NCBI RefSeq assembly: GCF_964340395.1
Contig: NC_135554.1
Location: 20,259,592-20,323,591, forward strand
Length of the DNA: 64,000 nt
Origin: Glandiceps talaboti
Taxonomy: Eukaryota; Hemichordata; Enteropneusta; Spengelidae
Reading direction: 5' to 3'
Below, one piece after another: positions 39,668 through 51,723 of the stretch. The position numbers and the translations under genes were made by a program. The notes below the pieces were generated by a model that was not told the origin of the DNA, ran no database searches, and was given only the letters and a program-made list of their open reading frames with translations. Position 1 is the first letter of the stretch; the number at the start of each line of letters is the position of its first letter.

Positions 39668-41065
39668 GTTCAGGTTGCTACGTTATGATGTGTATCTTTA
39701 TATTCAAAGACATGACAAAATATGAGAAATATATTGATCAATATACAAACCGTCTATAAATATATTTGTCTGGCACATCTGTTGGCATATAAATAGTAAA
39801 ATGAAATATATTTTGAAATGTTAATCACTTTCGAATACCCGAAGGGATACTTTAAACCCATTATATACAAGTAAGATATGAAAAGAGACACATCTGTCTT
39901 TATTTTTTTAATGGAACAGTACGTTGTATGTACTCTTACAAGCTTCTATTTTTATTTTTACAAGATGCCATGACATTTGTAATCGTTACTCTTCAAACAA
40001 ATGCTACATATATATGCTTTGCTACTTGCATTATTACCTTAAAGAGCGGTTACAGAAAACCGAATAGTAATTACATAACTTGACATGATATTTAAACAAA
40101 AGTTATCACTCATTGCTATCAGTCACTTCTGGAAAAGAAGAGATAAACTGGTCGAACCAGAACGCTCTCGAAGATGCGTTCAAAGTCTGCAAAAGTACCA
40201 TTGAGCAAACAATACACTCAATTCGCTTTTAAAGCCAATATTTTCATAGTATGTACTGTTCATAATGTAAACAACAGTTATTCATTTCACAAAGAGAACA
40301 AATGTGTTTTTCAGTAAATTGGTTTGTTGTAACGTGCATTATCAATACATAGCTTGTTAGGAAATGGCACTTGCATTGCGCATTGTTGCATAGTGAATCA
40401 CTTGTGGTAGCGTCAATTGTGAATCATCGGACAATATCATTTTCGCTTTGGGAATGCATCTTATGATTGGCCAGTTAAATATACATGTAAGAACAGCATG
40501 CATGTTATGAAAACTGTTAGGTGAACAAGTACTGATATCTTTAAGCGAATATTTCAATCAGCCAAATGGGTCTAGTCGATTTTTAGCCATGCCTAAAACA
40601 ACACCAATGTGATTGACATATTTACCCAAGCGAGTGTCTCAAGCTTTTGTTTATGAGACCCTGAAGATGGCAAACGAAATTGGTATAGCATCTGAGGGAT
40701 AATACAATCAGAAACGTTTCATAGCCTGACTATAAACCTTGTAAGAAAGTGTTGATCATATCCAGATGTCTATCAAAACTAATATGTGTGTTTGTTAAAT
40801 CATTGATTATGTATCATGCAAAATGGATGAATCGGTCATAAACATCACTTGAAGCAAAGTGCTCCAGGTAAACATATTTATAAGACATATGGTTCATATC
40901 GTTGAAGATAAACTTTTAATTAGTTCATTTAAACTCTTCGAGTTGTTGTCGTTCTTTTATCCTGATTATGTACGCATTTTGATTGTAAAAGTCTTGCTTG
41001 TACATACTCGTTTTTATTGTTTTTATTTACTCGTTTTTATTGTTTTTTTTTTTTTTTATGGCAGA

Positions 41066-41201
41066 CACTGAAATTTCCTGATAAGGATCAATAAAATTGT
41101 ATTGTATTGTATTGTATTGTATCGTATCGTATTGTATCGTATCGTATCGTATCGTATCGCATTGTATTGTATTGTATTGCATTACATTGTATTGTATTGT
41201 A
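41066..41201 (+). mobile_element. Retroposon 3' end with (ATTGT)n pentamer tail
   Basis: CTGAAATTTCCTGATAAGGA followed by TCAATAAA has the form of a CR1/L2-like or SINE 3' end (AATTTCC, short hairpin, AATAAA), and it runs directly into (ATTGT)n with C variants (41,096-41,201). The array therefore looks like an expanded retroposon tail. No 5' body is recognisable. Confidence 0.5.
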
Positions 41202-41236
41202 AACAGAACATTTTCAGACAGACAGACAGCCTGACT

Positions 41237-41237
<1 letters not shown>

Positions 41238-41282
<45 letters not shown>
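41238..41282. repeat. (CA)n microsatellite, preceded by (GACA)n
   Basis: About 22 CA units, preceded by four GACA units at 41,217-41,230. Confidence 0.95.
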
Positions 41283-41285
<3 letters not shown>

Positions 41286-42552
41286 GTACAGAGAGAAGTA
41301 CACCAGAATTATGTAGCAACACAGTTTGTGATTCTCACGAATGCTTATTGTCTTAGCAATCATTGAGAACTTTAGAAAGGTAAATGTATTACTAGTTATC
41401 CTTTAAATATATTTGAAAACACTTCCGCTTGGAAGTTTTATATATTATTAATCTAGCTAATTAATCTAAATAATTAAATCTTCTATTAATTCAAGTACTT
41501 CATTATATGTTTTTTCAGAAACTATTTTCATTATATAGTGTAATTTTAAACGTTTCTTCTGATTATATAAGCTTACCCTTCTTATACCCCCCCCCCCTAT
41601 CAGAAAAAAATAGAACTCAAAACACTGTAAATTTGTTATGATGGTATACTTTGCAAATATTTTAAACAGTGCACATTCGTCAGCCTCGCATATTTTAAGT
41701 AATATTCGGATATTGTATTCTAAGTCAACATCCAAATGTCATAGGTATCATACTAGTAATAAACCAAATGTCATATATGACAACAATTGTTCATGTTGAT
41801 TTAGAAGAAACTCGGAAAGCAGAAGTGAGTCTCCACATTTAGTGACAAATATGTTCATACAACCCCCCCCCCCCCCATTATTTCTCAAATTAATATACGA
41901 GACATTATATGGTTGTTCCACTGTTTGACAGGATGATAAAATTTGTCATGCGATCCATTTGCTAAAGGGAATGTTATCTATGAACAATCAGTCTAATGAT
42001 AAAGACTCGTGGCAAGCTTTCTTTCGGGTAAACGTCACAAAATGCACAACGAGAGCCAGGACGCCACTATGACACAAAACCCCTTAAACGTATCATACTT
42101 TAGGTTGTCATTATGACCTTCGAAACGCTTCATTTATTCCGTCATTTCAAATAAAATGCATTTTGTTTTCCTGGTCAGTGAACTTGAACGCTTGATTAGA
42201 TAGATAATGTATTGCGTCGTGTTGGACACTCTTTTTATTTGCTGATTTAATATGGCAATTAGGGATCTTATATAATAATGGAATATACGGTGATGTTTTT
42301 TTATAAATGTTAGGAAATGGGTAAACACAATAAATAAACAGTATGGACTAATTGCTGCGAACAAAAAAGTTCTCATTCGTACAGATATATTGAATATTGA
42401 AATTTACTCTCCAGACTGATCTTTTCAATAAAGCTTTGTGAAAACGGTTCATTTAAATCAAATTTTTGGGAACCTAGACTAGTCTCTCTCTCTAGTGTAT
42501 ATAGCGAAAGATGACCCTTCTGTGTGTGTCATCTGTTTATCTGTCCCCCTTA

Positions 42553-42665
<113 letters not shown>

Positions 42666-43739
42666 AATGAATCACTGGTCAGCTGATGCCAGGTGTTTTG
42701 TTGTTTTTCATATTCAAAACCATGCAAATACATTATGAGATGATAAAACAAACAATAAACTGTCTAAAAATATAAACAAGATATGGTAACAGCCTGCTTA
42801 ATACTTTATCATATTGAAATCAACAAGTCATCTTGAACATATGGTCTCAGAAGTAACATCCGTCATTAGATACCTTTGTGGGTGTTATGCAGCTATGCGT
42901 TGATGCTGGATAAACATACTGATACGTTTATGGTTCAAAATATCTTATCGTAATCCTGTTCATGTGGCTATATATATTTTTGCACAAAGTCTATGTCTGT
43001 GGACTGTTTCAATGTTGTGTATTGTGGCTTACACTAGCATATTTACCTCCACTAGCTATGTTGGTATATTAAATTATGTTTTACTATGTTGTGATATAAT
43101 AACTGTGTTGTTATGTAATATTGAATACTATTGTACTATTGTAATATATGATATCCGGTTATTGTATTCAGGATGACGTAATCATATTTTATGATATAAT
43201 AAGTAAAATAGCAGTATAAATAATACATTATTTTAAAGGTCGGGAATTCAATTCCAGGTCCTCTCATCAGTGTTGTCTTAAAAGCGGGACCATAAGGATT
43301 TTTTTAAAGGAAGGTATAATGGTAGTGCAATGTACATGTGCGATACACTGTAGATCTGTTGTCTCCGTTAACGAACAGTTGTTTTAGGATAAGGACAAGT
43401 CTGAAATTGCAATTAATGTGTCCACATTTACTCAGTCGATCGTACAGAGGGACTATGAAGTGATACACTCTGCCTTTCCAAGCCGAAAGAAATAGACAGA
43501 GCTATTTACACAATACACGACATACAACATCGAACATATGGCAATATATGGCATGGTCATCAGTTTGGAAAGGATGACTGCAGTATTTTATACAATAACC
43601 CTTTCACTAAGTGAGATACTTTGAAAGAAGTTCAATAAGTATATGACTAGATTTGTCGATTTTGAACCTATGATAGAAGAGATAGTGCATTTTCAAACAG
43701 TAAATTTGAGATCTGAGAGGGAATAATCCATTGCTTGAG

Positions 43740-43761
43740 ATGATTGACAGCTGTCAATCAT
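43740..43761. promoter_or_regulatory. 22-bp perfect palindrome made of two TGATTGACAG sites
   Basis: TGATTGACAG (43,741-43,750) is immediately followed by its reverse complement CTGTCAATCA, and one more base pair on each side extends the palindrome to 22 bp. TGATTGACAG is the established composite PBX-PREP/MEIS (TALE homeodomain) consensus. Whether it is bound is not known, and no gene promoter is nearby. Confidence 0.35.
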
Positions 43762-44816
43762 TAAATGACCTCAAATAGTTTAATTTTCCTCGAGTATGTT
43801 ACAGATAACTAACTGTTCAGGCAGCTTTGTAGCATGGGTTATCTTATACGAATTCACTCAAACACTTTCAACTAATCAATTTCAAAAAATGAATATATGA
43901 GTAAAGAAAGGGTACTTTGTTGAATGTAATCTCTGAAACATTTTTTTTCAATAAAAGTGCACTTGCATAATGAATAAACAACTCAAAAATACTGACAATA
44001 CATAATACATAGACATAAAGATAAGTCTTTAAATGCATGTTATAAGAAGTATTTAATAGGTGATCTTATGTTCACTGTTTGTGTTTGACAACAAGTTATA
44101 TTCCGAAAACAAGTATACACAATACCTTATGACATTATAAAGTGAATAAAACGAAAAATACTAATTTATATATGTATTGTGTTGGTCAATTCAACGTCGT
44201 CATTTTGTCAGCACAATTGATGCTGTCCTTTATGATCTAATAATGGTTCATAGAATACAGGGGATTTCCAACTGGGTATCTCATCATTACGGTATAGCTT
44301 TTAACAGGCAGGAGGCCAAGGGAATAGTTTATCCCATTGATAATACTTCACGCAATCCACACGAGTACATCCTCACGAGTTAGCTTAACATTTTCGAAAG
44401 TGTTTCTAGTGCAAATGCAAAGATGCTTACGTTCAGATAATGGTTTACTTGCGGTTGCTTTGTTTTATACTCGAAATCAATCTGCGTAAATCGTATTCAG
44501 TGCATGAAAATATTGCCCCGCGTCTACGGAAATTGTGTGTTGTTGTCACGAAATTGATAGTAGATACTGTGCATTATTATCAAATGATCGCATATGAACA
44601 GGAACAGATGGCCAAAGAAAGATATATCAGCTTGGATATCGGCCTGCTTCTTTGTGTTTTGTCCTTTTTCTGTATTTATCAAGTGTAAAATATTGGATTA
44701 ACTGTACCGCATGTTTTATATCTTTTGGCAGCACAATCTTAATATCCGACTAGGAAATAGTGTTGCAAACAGGGTCCTTCCCTGTGATACGTTCATGCTG
44801 AACAATCTATAATGGA

Positions 44817-44910
44817 GTCTCCATGATAACACATATGGTGTACGTTTACCTTTCGCATCATGTTGTCTCCATGATAACACATATGGCATACGTTTACCTT
44901 TCACATCAAA
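44817..44910. repeat. 48-bp tandem duplication
   Basis: Units starting at 44,817 and 44,865 share GTCTCCATGATAACACATAT, then TACGTTTACCTTTC and CATCA. Confidence 0.88.
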
Positions 44911-45385
44911 CTGACTTCATTAACTTTGCATAAAACATCCTAGTTTTATCTCGTATTCGTAATATCATAAATGTAAAAATACAACTGAAATGTCATATTC
45001 ATCGTTGTCTTGGGAGTTAATAATTATTTTGAGTAGGGAGAAAAACAAATAATTCTATCAATCGATCAGTCAATCAATCAGTGAACATTATCAGACAAAG
45101 TAAGATTTATCAAAATTTAGAGTCAAGCCCAGAATATATAAGTCGTCTCATACACGAGACGGGCAATGAAATCCCAGCGGCAAAGCTTTGCATAAACTAG
45201 TCATTAATTCATGTTCGATTGTTTTTGGAAATATTTCCAATTTTGAAAGCATAAAAATATCAATAATACAGCGCCTATATTCCAATGGGGGAAAACAAAG
45301 AACCTCTCATCATTTGCCTAACGGCTGGGTAGAACGTCACTATGAAAAGAATAAATGACGTGCATCCACCCGATGTTGGGTTCAC

Positions 45386-45520
45386 CTGATTTGCATATAC
45401 TACATATTTAAAAGGCCAGGGCTTATAAGTAACACGTCGGGTTGTTGGAGCCCTGTTACCAGCTAAACCGAAACCGTTCCAACGACATGTGTAATACGCA
45501 TAGCCGCTCTCGGTAGGACT
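45386..45520 (+). promoter_or_regulatory. Candidate TATA promoter with octamer and first-exon donor
   Basis: ATTTGCAT (45,389-45,396, POU octamer) lies just upstream of TATTTAAAAG (45,405-45,414), a good TATA-type box. The following 100 bp are GC- and CG-richer, and a donor-like AAG/GTAACC occurs near 45,525. It could start a non-coding leader exon for the intronless GPCR 5 kb downstream, or an unknown transcript. Evidence is by motif only. Confidence 0.2.
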
Positions 45521-45879
45521 AGAAGGTAACCGTTCACTTTCTACGAGTATTTAGTATTTCTGTGTTTGGTGTTTTATACCGTTTTAGTGCATTCGTATTC
45601 GTGAAGCATAGGTTATTTGTGTCGTTAGTTAATAGACCCAATCGACGATTAGCGACAAATCGGCTTTCCTTAATTAGTGTATTACAATCAAAATGTCACA
45701 TTGATATTAATTCCTCTCGACAAGTTGGCTATATAAATCGATTTTGAGAACGAGATTTGTGGAAAACTTCCCCCTGTATAGATGTGAGTGGAGTAGACAA
45801 TACTGCTATTGTAAACAATGTATGACAATTGGTACGATGTCTCTAACAGACAATGGAAAATATAATTATGACATTGTTT

Positions 45880-46400
45880 CGTTAAATGTTTCCTTTCTAT
45901 CAGGTTTTATCACGTTGGCGACGTTGGTGTTGAAATCACTAGGTAGAAAGTCGATATTTTGATAAAAAATAGAACTCAAATTTTGTTAAAAATGATTCCT
46001 TTCTATCAGTGTTTATCACGTAGGCGACACTGGTATCGAAATCTCTATGTGATATTCGATAGAGTGTCTGTAGCAGACGATAATTATCGTATTTTGCTAT
46101 GTTTTCATTTCTATCAGATTTTGAATTCATAGTCGACACTGGTATCGGAATCCACGAATGACAATCGATAAATGTGTCTCTATCAGACGATGCTTTGATG
46201 AAAGAGATAATATCGAATATTGCAACGTTTTGCTAAGTTTTTTTTCAATTCCATAAGTTTATGGCCTCCTAAATGGCGCTGATATTGTAAATCAATGTGT
46301 TACAACTTTTAGAGCGTCAGTGTAGCAGAGAATACTTTGATGGAAATATTATTATCGATTTTTGTTCTATTTTCAAAATAGTTTCCTTTCAGATTTTGAT
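45880..46400. repeat. Degenerate minisatellite, about five units of 106-140 bp
   Basis: The anchor CTTTCTATCAG or a variant recurs at about 45,893, 45,999, 46,107, 46,247 and 46,384. It is followed in most units by a degenerate segment such as GTCGACACTGGTATCGGAAT, then a TCTATCAGACGAT-like segment and TATTATCG. Unit identity falls towards the right. Confidence 0.65.
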
Positions 46401-49400
46401 GTATGTTGTAACCGGTGTAATGTCTTAGAAGAATATATTTGATGACTGGTGATACTAACGAATTGCTAACGAATTACTGTTTTCATTTTTTATAACTGTC
46501 TTTAACTTAGCTACCAAATTGTGACTAACTGACTGCATGCTTGACTTTTTACGAAGCAATTTAAGCTTATGCCATGTTTTGAATTCACCTCTGAATAAAA
46601 TGAAATACAGGAGGTCGATTTTTACTTCCTGTCCGGTGGTAATTGAGTCAAATGTATCTTGATTTAAATGGCTGGTTTCAATTCGCTAATACATAAAAAA
46701 TATTTTCTTAACTTACCCATATAGTAATCATTCATCCATGGTTTTAATTCGTTGCAGTGTCAACCTTGAACACATGGTAAACAGGACAACACGTCCATGA
46801 AAAGTAAACAATGTACGTAAAATATCATATTCATCTTCTTGTTATTTTAATTAAGGTAATGTTTAAATACGATTTACAAGCTGAGGGTCGAACAACAGAT
46901 GTTGATGACCGTAGGTGATACCGTCTTTCTCCATGTATTTTCAAAATACTGTTTACGATCTGATTACAAATTTCATTAAACGAACGGAAATTTACTGGAT
47001 AAACCGCAACAAATGAACGTAAAATGTATCAGCACGTCTCTTTCATCGTGCTAATATTATAAAATATGTTATGGTCTTACCGCAAATTTAAAGTTCATTA
47101 GACAGAACTTATGTTGACTAAGCATAAAATTTACCAGCATGAAATTATCTTTCTCAGTGTGCAGGTATAACACTGTCACGAGCTTAGCTCGAAATTTAAC
47201 GAACCTCGAATTTACCCAGATAAACGGCGCTCATTAATGTATAAATGTAAAATCTACCATCACGTCGATTTTACTGTGCTGGTATAGTGTATGGTCGTGA
47301 ATTTTATTTAGAAGTGCCTTAAATTGACCCGTTAACGCATCTGTTCGATACATATACAAATCATCATCACCCATTTTGATCGCATTGTCTGGCAATCTAA
47401 CTATAGTTCAGGTCATTACAACAATGTTCGACCAACTGTATCGCTTAGCCCGTCTCAAGCTGTGCTATAACTAACTACGAGCAGCAAGTTTCTCTATTGA
47501 TCACAGTGTAATCTTTCACTTCATGATGTTTAATTAGTGTACATTTCACCAGTGGATTTTTAAGAGTCTTCAGGATAAGGACACTATGGGATATCTAATC
47601 TGGTATAATAAACAACGTTGTAAAGTAGTAAAGTGTTCTAGTTGCTAATTTAACATCAAAGTTGGAGTTATTTGTTTACCGTCTGAATGAAGTGAGCGAG
47701 TGTATATGTGTCAAATTATGTGTGTAGTGACTAGCCAGCCTTGGTCTTATCAACAATTTGCTTACAATGAAACATTAGGGAATGAAAGATTACACTGATC
47801 TAGAAACTTGCTGATCGTTAGTAGTTTCAGCACAGCCAGAGACAGGCTAAGAGATACAGTTAACCGAACATTGTTGTAAATCTATAAAACTGGTACGATT
47901 ACTGCTTGATGATCGATGAGGTAACATTTAACTGCACGATGTCTTCTTCATCGGCACAGTAAATAGTACTTCAGTCGGGGCTAGCATACAGAAAAATGCT
48001 TTCAAATTTATTATGTTTGCGATTTTTTAGATCAAAGAAACTAAACATGGTGTTATGATATTCAGATGTTAGTCCTACTAGTTTTCTTCGTTCGGCTAAA
48101 GAACGTATTCGTGAAAGTACTCATTCCGGCTGAATGAATGAAGAAAGTTATTGGAGAATGCCAGCGCCAGTAATATCAAAGAAAAATCGAGGAAAGAAAT
48201 AGCAAGTTTGAAGGTGATGAATATTATAACATGCACTAGCTAGGTTCAACAAAAAATATGGAATATATTCTCGCGTCTATGTCACGACAACGCGTGTCTA
48301 TGTCATTGGTTCTGCTGTGTTCGAAATATGAGTCAAAACGCTCACAATAGTCATTACTTTCCCCCAATTGTTTTTTAAATATCACTGGCGATGGCATTAT
48401 ATTATTCCCCAATATTTTTCATCATGCCGCCGGAAAATACTTATGACCTTAGGGTTGTCACTCGTATTTTCCTTGGCTGAGCGAAGAAAAATATTGTGCA
48501 ATAATATTTAAATATCTCGACAAATAGGTTGACGTCTTTAACCCGTTGCAAACACTCTAAGACACAATTCATCAGGCACCCACTTTATTTTTCATTTCGT
48601 GAACTTTTCGGAAACATATTCTAGGCTCAAAACACAGACACAATTTTTTCATAAAATAAATAGTTATCTTGTTGACTAGATACGTCAACTAAGTCACGTA
48701 TATCTTTCAAACTTTCCGTCGGTGGTTACTTTTTATTGCATAGGATTATTTCTTTGCATTACTTATTGAAGCATGCAACATAAAATAATGACCTACGGGA
48801 GTCTGAGGCCTTTTATATTCGATGCAATTTCGTGTAAAGGAAATTGTTCTTTGCTGTGATTCACCAGCACGGTATTAATTTAAAAACTACCTACCGGTAT
48901 ATTAACAATATGTAGAATCATTCAGGGTGTTGAATAGTAAAATTCAATTTTTAATTTTAAAAAATCATTAAAATTACGTTGGCAGCTCATATTTCAAATT
49001 AATTATACAGCATACGATAGCTCTTCTCAATTGAAAATAGTTATGATACACTGAAAAGCTGTGAAGATACAGGTATCATAATTATTAAAAATCAAAGGGT
49101 AAAGATGTAAAGTTTTTAATATTAAAAATACAATCATGTTAGACCAACCTGAGAGGCTAATGTGTCAAGTCAATGCAGCATTTGACATTCTGCCAATCTA
49201 CAAATTAATAGTGAAGCATTTGACGTTCTGGTTTCCTTTTACCCATCATGCATATGTCGAGAATAGTGGTCGTTCAACTTTTTTTCAATTTTTATATGGT
49301 TTTTATCCATCTGGGAATTGTCTTTTTTTCATCTCCTATGCGCATCTTAAATCAGTTCTAGAGTTTGTACAATTCATTTCATTGTATTATGTTTCTGTCG

Positions 49401-50112
49401 TTTTAATCTTCATTTAGCACCCAGCTCTTATATTTCATTCATATTTCTCTAAATGTTTTAGTCAGCTGCTTAGTCTGCCCATTCTTTAGCTTTCATGTTT
49501 GTTGTCTCATTTTAAGAGTACACGTGTGAAGTCAATTTTCGATGTGTATTTTTTATGCAGATGACAGTGAATTATATTAGTAATATTAGTATTTGAGGGA
49601 GAGTGCTTCTTAAAAGTAGGTTGAATTGCAAACATGTGTCGCTTAAAGATCATTACTCATGCGTATCAAATTGATAAATCCCAAACGCTCATTCTTCCTT
49701 CACAGATGTGAGTTCTTCTGTTATGAGATCACTTAGCTCTGGAAGTGTGTGCACAGTTGTTGAAGACTCTTACCAAAGAGATAAGACCTTTCCTAGCAAT
49801 TTTATGCATGTGAAGAACTGATATTGTAACACTTCTGCCGAAGAGAAATCACGATATTGATTGGTACAAATCATATACACAAGGGACCTACTGAGTATTA
49901 CTGACAATTCCTATGAATATTGCCAAATTTTACGTATCTGAAGGTGAACATTTTAATCTTATAGTAACCAATTTCCATTATTTGTACTAACTTGAGTGTT
50001 TGGCCGTGTGGCACATCGATTTACAAGAACTGTCTAACCTGCATATCGATTTACCATCGTTATTGTTAAGCAACAAAGAACTTTATTTCGTGTTGGATTT
50101 TGCTGTGTATAA

Positions 50113-50229
<117 letters not shown>

Positions 50230-50467
50230 GAAATGTAGAGAACGAATAAATTCGTCACTTTATAATGTAACAATTATTCTATTTTTACAAAGTTTTTAAA
50301 GTATCACACATTTTTTTTTTAAACGAATTATTTAAATGTTTTAATTGGTCATAAACTGTAGGAGGCTATACAAGTTTAGTGGTTAGATGTTAATTACGAA
50401 AAGACACAATTTATTCTGTAAGTTATCTGAAATTATTATTAAATTGTTTGTTTTTTAACTTGTAACC

Positions 50468-51544
50468 ATGCTGCAGTACAATACAAGTAACTCAACTTTA
50501 CAGGATGTTACTGAAGGAACAAAAATTGATCTTAGCTTTGCAGCCCTTATTTGGCCACTTTTTCAATGTCTGATAACAATATGTATTGTCGTCTTTAACA
50601 GTGTTGTATTGTTAGCTTTTTTGTTATATCCAAAACTAAGGCGTTCCCAGGCAAACTATATGATATTAAATATGGCCGTTACAGATTTCTTACTGGGAGT
50701 AATCACACTACCCTTGGCTATTGTTTATCGAATTAATAACCGCTGGGTGCTTAGTCATAATATTTGTAGTTTTTACCAAGCTTCTCTTCTTGTCCTTTGT
50801 CAAGAATCTATTTTGAGTGCGATGTGTCTCTGTTTAGATAAGTTCATATTTATTAGATACCCATTGCATTATTATATTCTTGTAACACCGAAACGTATAA
50901 TCATTGTCCTCATCGTATCCTGGATGATAACTGGGACATTTGGCATCGTACCCTCATTTACAAGAGCGTCTGAAGACGTAACTGTTCGTCATATCATTAT
51001 TCATCCGTTGTGTTTCGGATTCGTACCGTGGTATACTACACTCGGTATGTGCCTGGGATCCTTCCCTCTTATGATCACGTTTGCAGCGAACTGTTACATT
51101 TTAAAAGTGCTGAAAGATCAATATCGTAAGATTATGCCCACATCTCAACAAGGTACCGACGACTCTGATCGATCTACGAGAGTACAAGAAAAGTCACGCA
51201 AAGATGACAATCTCCCCAATTTTCGAGTACGGCAGTTACAGCCTGGTGAACTCAAAGCAGTTAGGACGATAGTTTTGATTGTTGTCGTGTTCCTGATTCT
51301 GTGGCTACCCTGCTTTGTCGGCACACTCATAAGTTCGGTGTGTTCATGCATACCACTACTTAGTGTTGAAGTTTTCCACTGGTTAGGGTTTATCAATTCG
51401 GCAATTAACCCTGTCCTTTACGCTTATAAGAAAGAATTCAGAGAGGCATTTAAGAAAATTTTACATTGCAGATTTCTTCTTAAGGGACGGGATAATGATA
51501 TATCTATGATGACAAGCGAACAGGGGAATTCACATTTCCAGTAA
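50468..51544 (+). CDS. Intronless class A (rhodopsin-like) orphan GPCR with DKF in place of DRY
   Basis: Complete 358-residue seven-transmembrane receptor in one exon. The ATG has A at -3 and an in-frame TAA 12 nt upstream, so the start is firm. Landmarks are Asn44 (TM1), Asp73 in NMAVTD (TM2), Cys100 and Cys182 (disulfide pair), Asp124-Lys125-Phe126 at the end of TM3, Trp152 (TM4), Pro200 (TM5), LWLP with Trp279-Pro281 (TM6), NPVLY at 314-318 (TM7), and an amphipathic helix 8 with Cys334 as possible palmitoylation site. Sequons are at Asn5 and Asn8. Position 3.32 is Leu108 (I count from Cys100), not the Asp needed for amine binding, so despite its amine/melatonin-receptor look (YPLHY, VTPKR in loop 2) it should not be called an aminergic receptor. 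Lys at 3.50 and no Tyr at 5.58 may alter G-protein activation. Lineage-specific families of intronless receptors like this are common in marine invertebrates. Ligand unknown. Confidence 0.92.
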   Translation: MLQYNTSNSTLQDVTEGTKIDLSFAALIWPLFQCLITICIVVFNSVVLLAFLLYPKLRRSQANYMILNMAVTDFLLGVITLPLAIVYRINNRWVLSHNICSFYQASLLVLCQESILSAMCLCLDKFIFIRYPLHYYILVTPKRIIIVLIVSWMITGTFGIVPSFTRASEDVTVRHIIIHPLCFGFVPWYTTLGMCLGSFPLMITFAANCYILKVLKDQYRKIMPTSQQGTDDSDRSTRVQEKSRKDDNLPNFRVRQLQPGELKAVRTIVLIVVVFLILWLPCFVGTLISSVCSCIPLLSVEVFHWLGFINSAINPVLYAYKKEFREAFKKILHCRFLLKGRDNDISMMTSEQGNSHFQ

Positions 51545-51717
51545 CTCATTAGTCTTGTAAAAAATTGAAGATCATGTACTGTCTTATCTATTTAAGTTTA
51601 AATTTACTTGTTAGAAATGTAAGTAGTATATGTTAACATTGATCAGTTATCAAAATGATTTAAACTGTTGTATTTACATGTAAATATTTCTATGTCTTTA
51701 ACCTATATTTTGAAAGT

Positions 51718-51723
51718 AATAAA
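51718..51723 (+). terminator. Poly(A) signal AATAAA of the intronless GPCR
   Basis: Canonical AATAAA 174 nt after the stop codon, in an AT-rich 3' UTR and followed by a TG/T-containing stretch. This is the first canonical hexamer downstream of the gene. Confidence 0.65.

Noticed and set aside
44440-44688. 82-residue plus-strand frame with a hydrophobic end
   Set aside because: No homology that I recognise and no splice sites or promoter of note; likely chance in AT-rich DNA.
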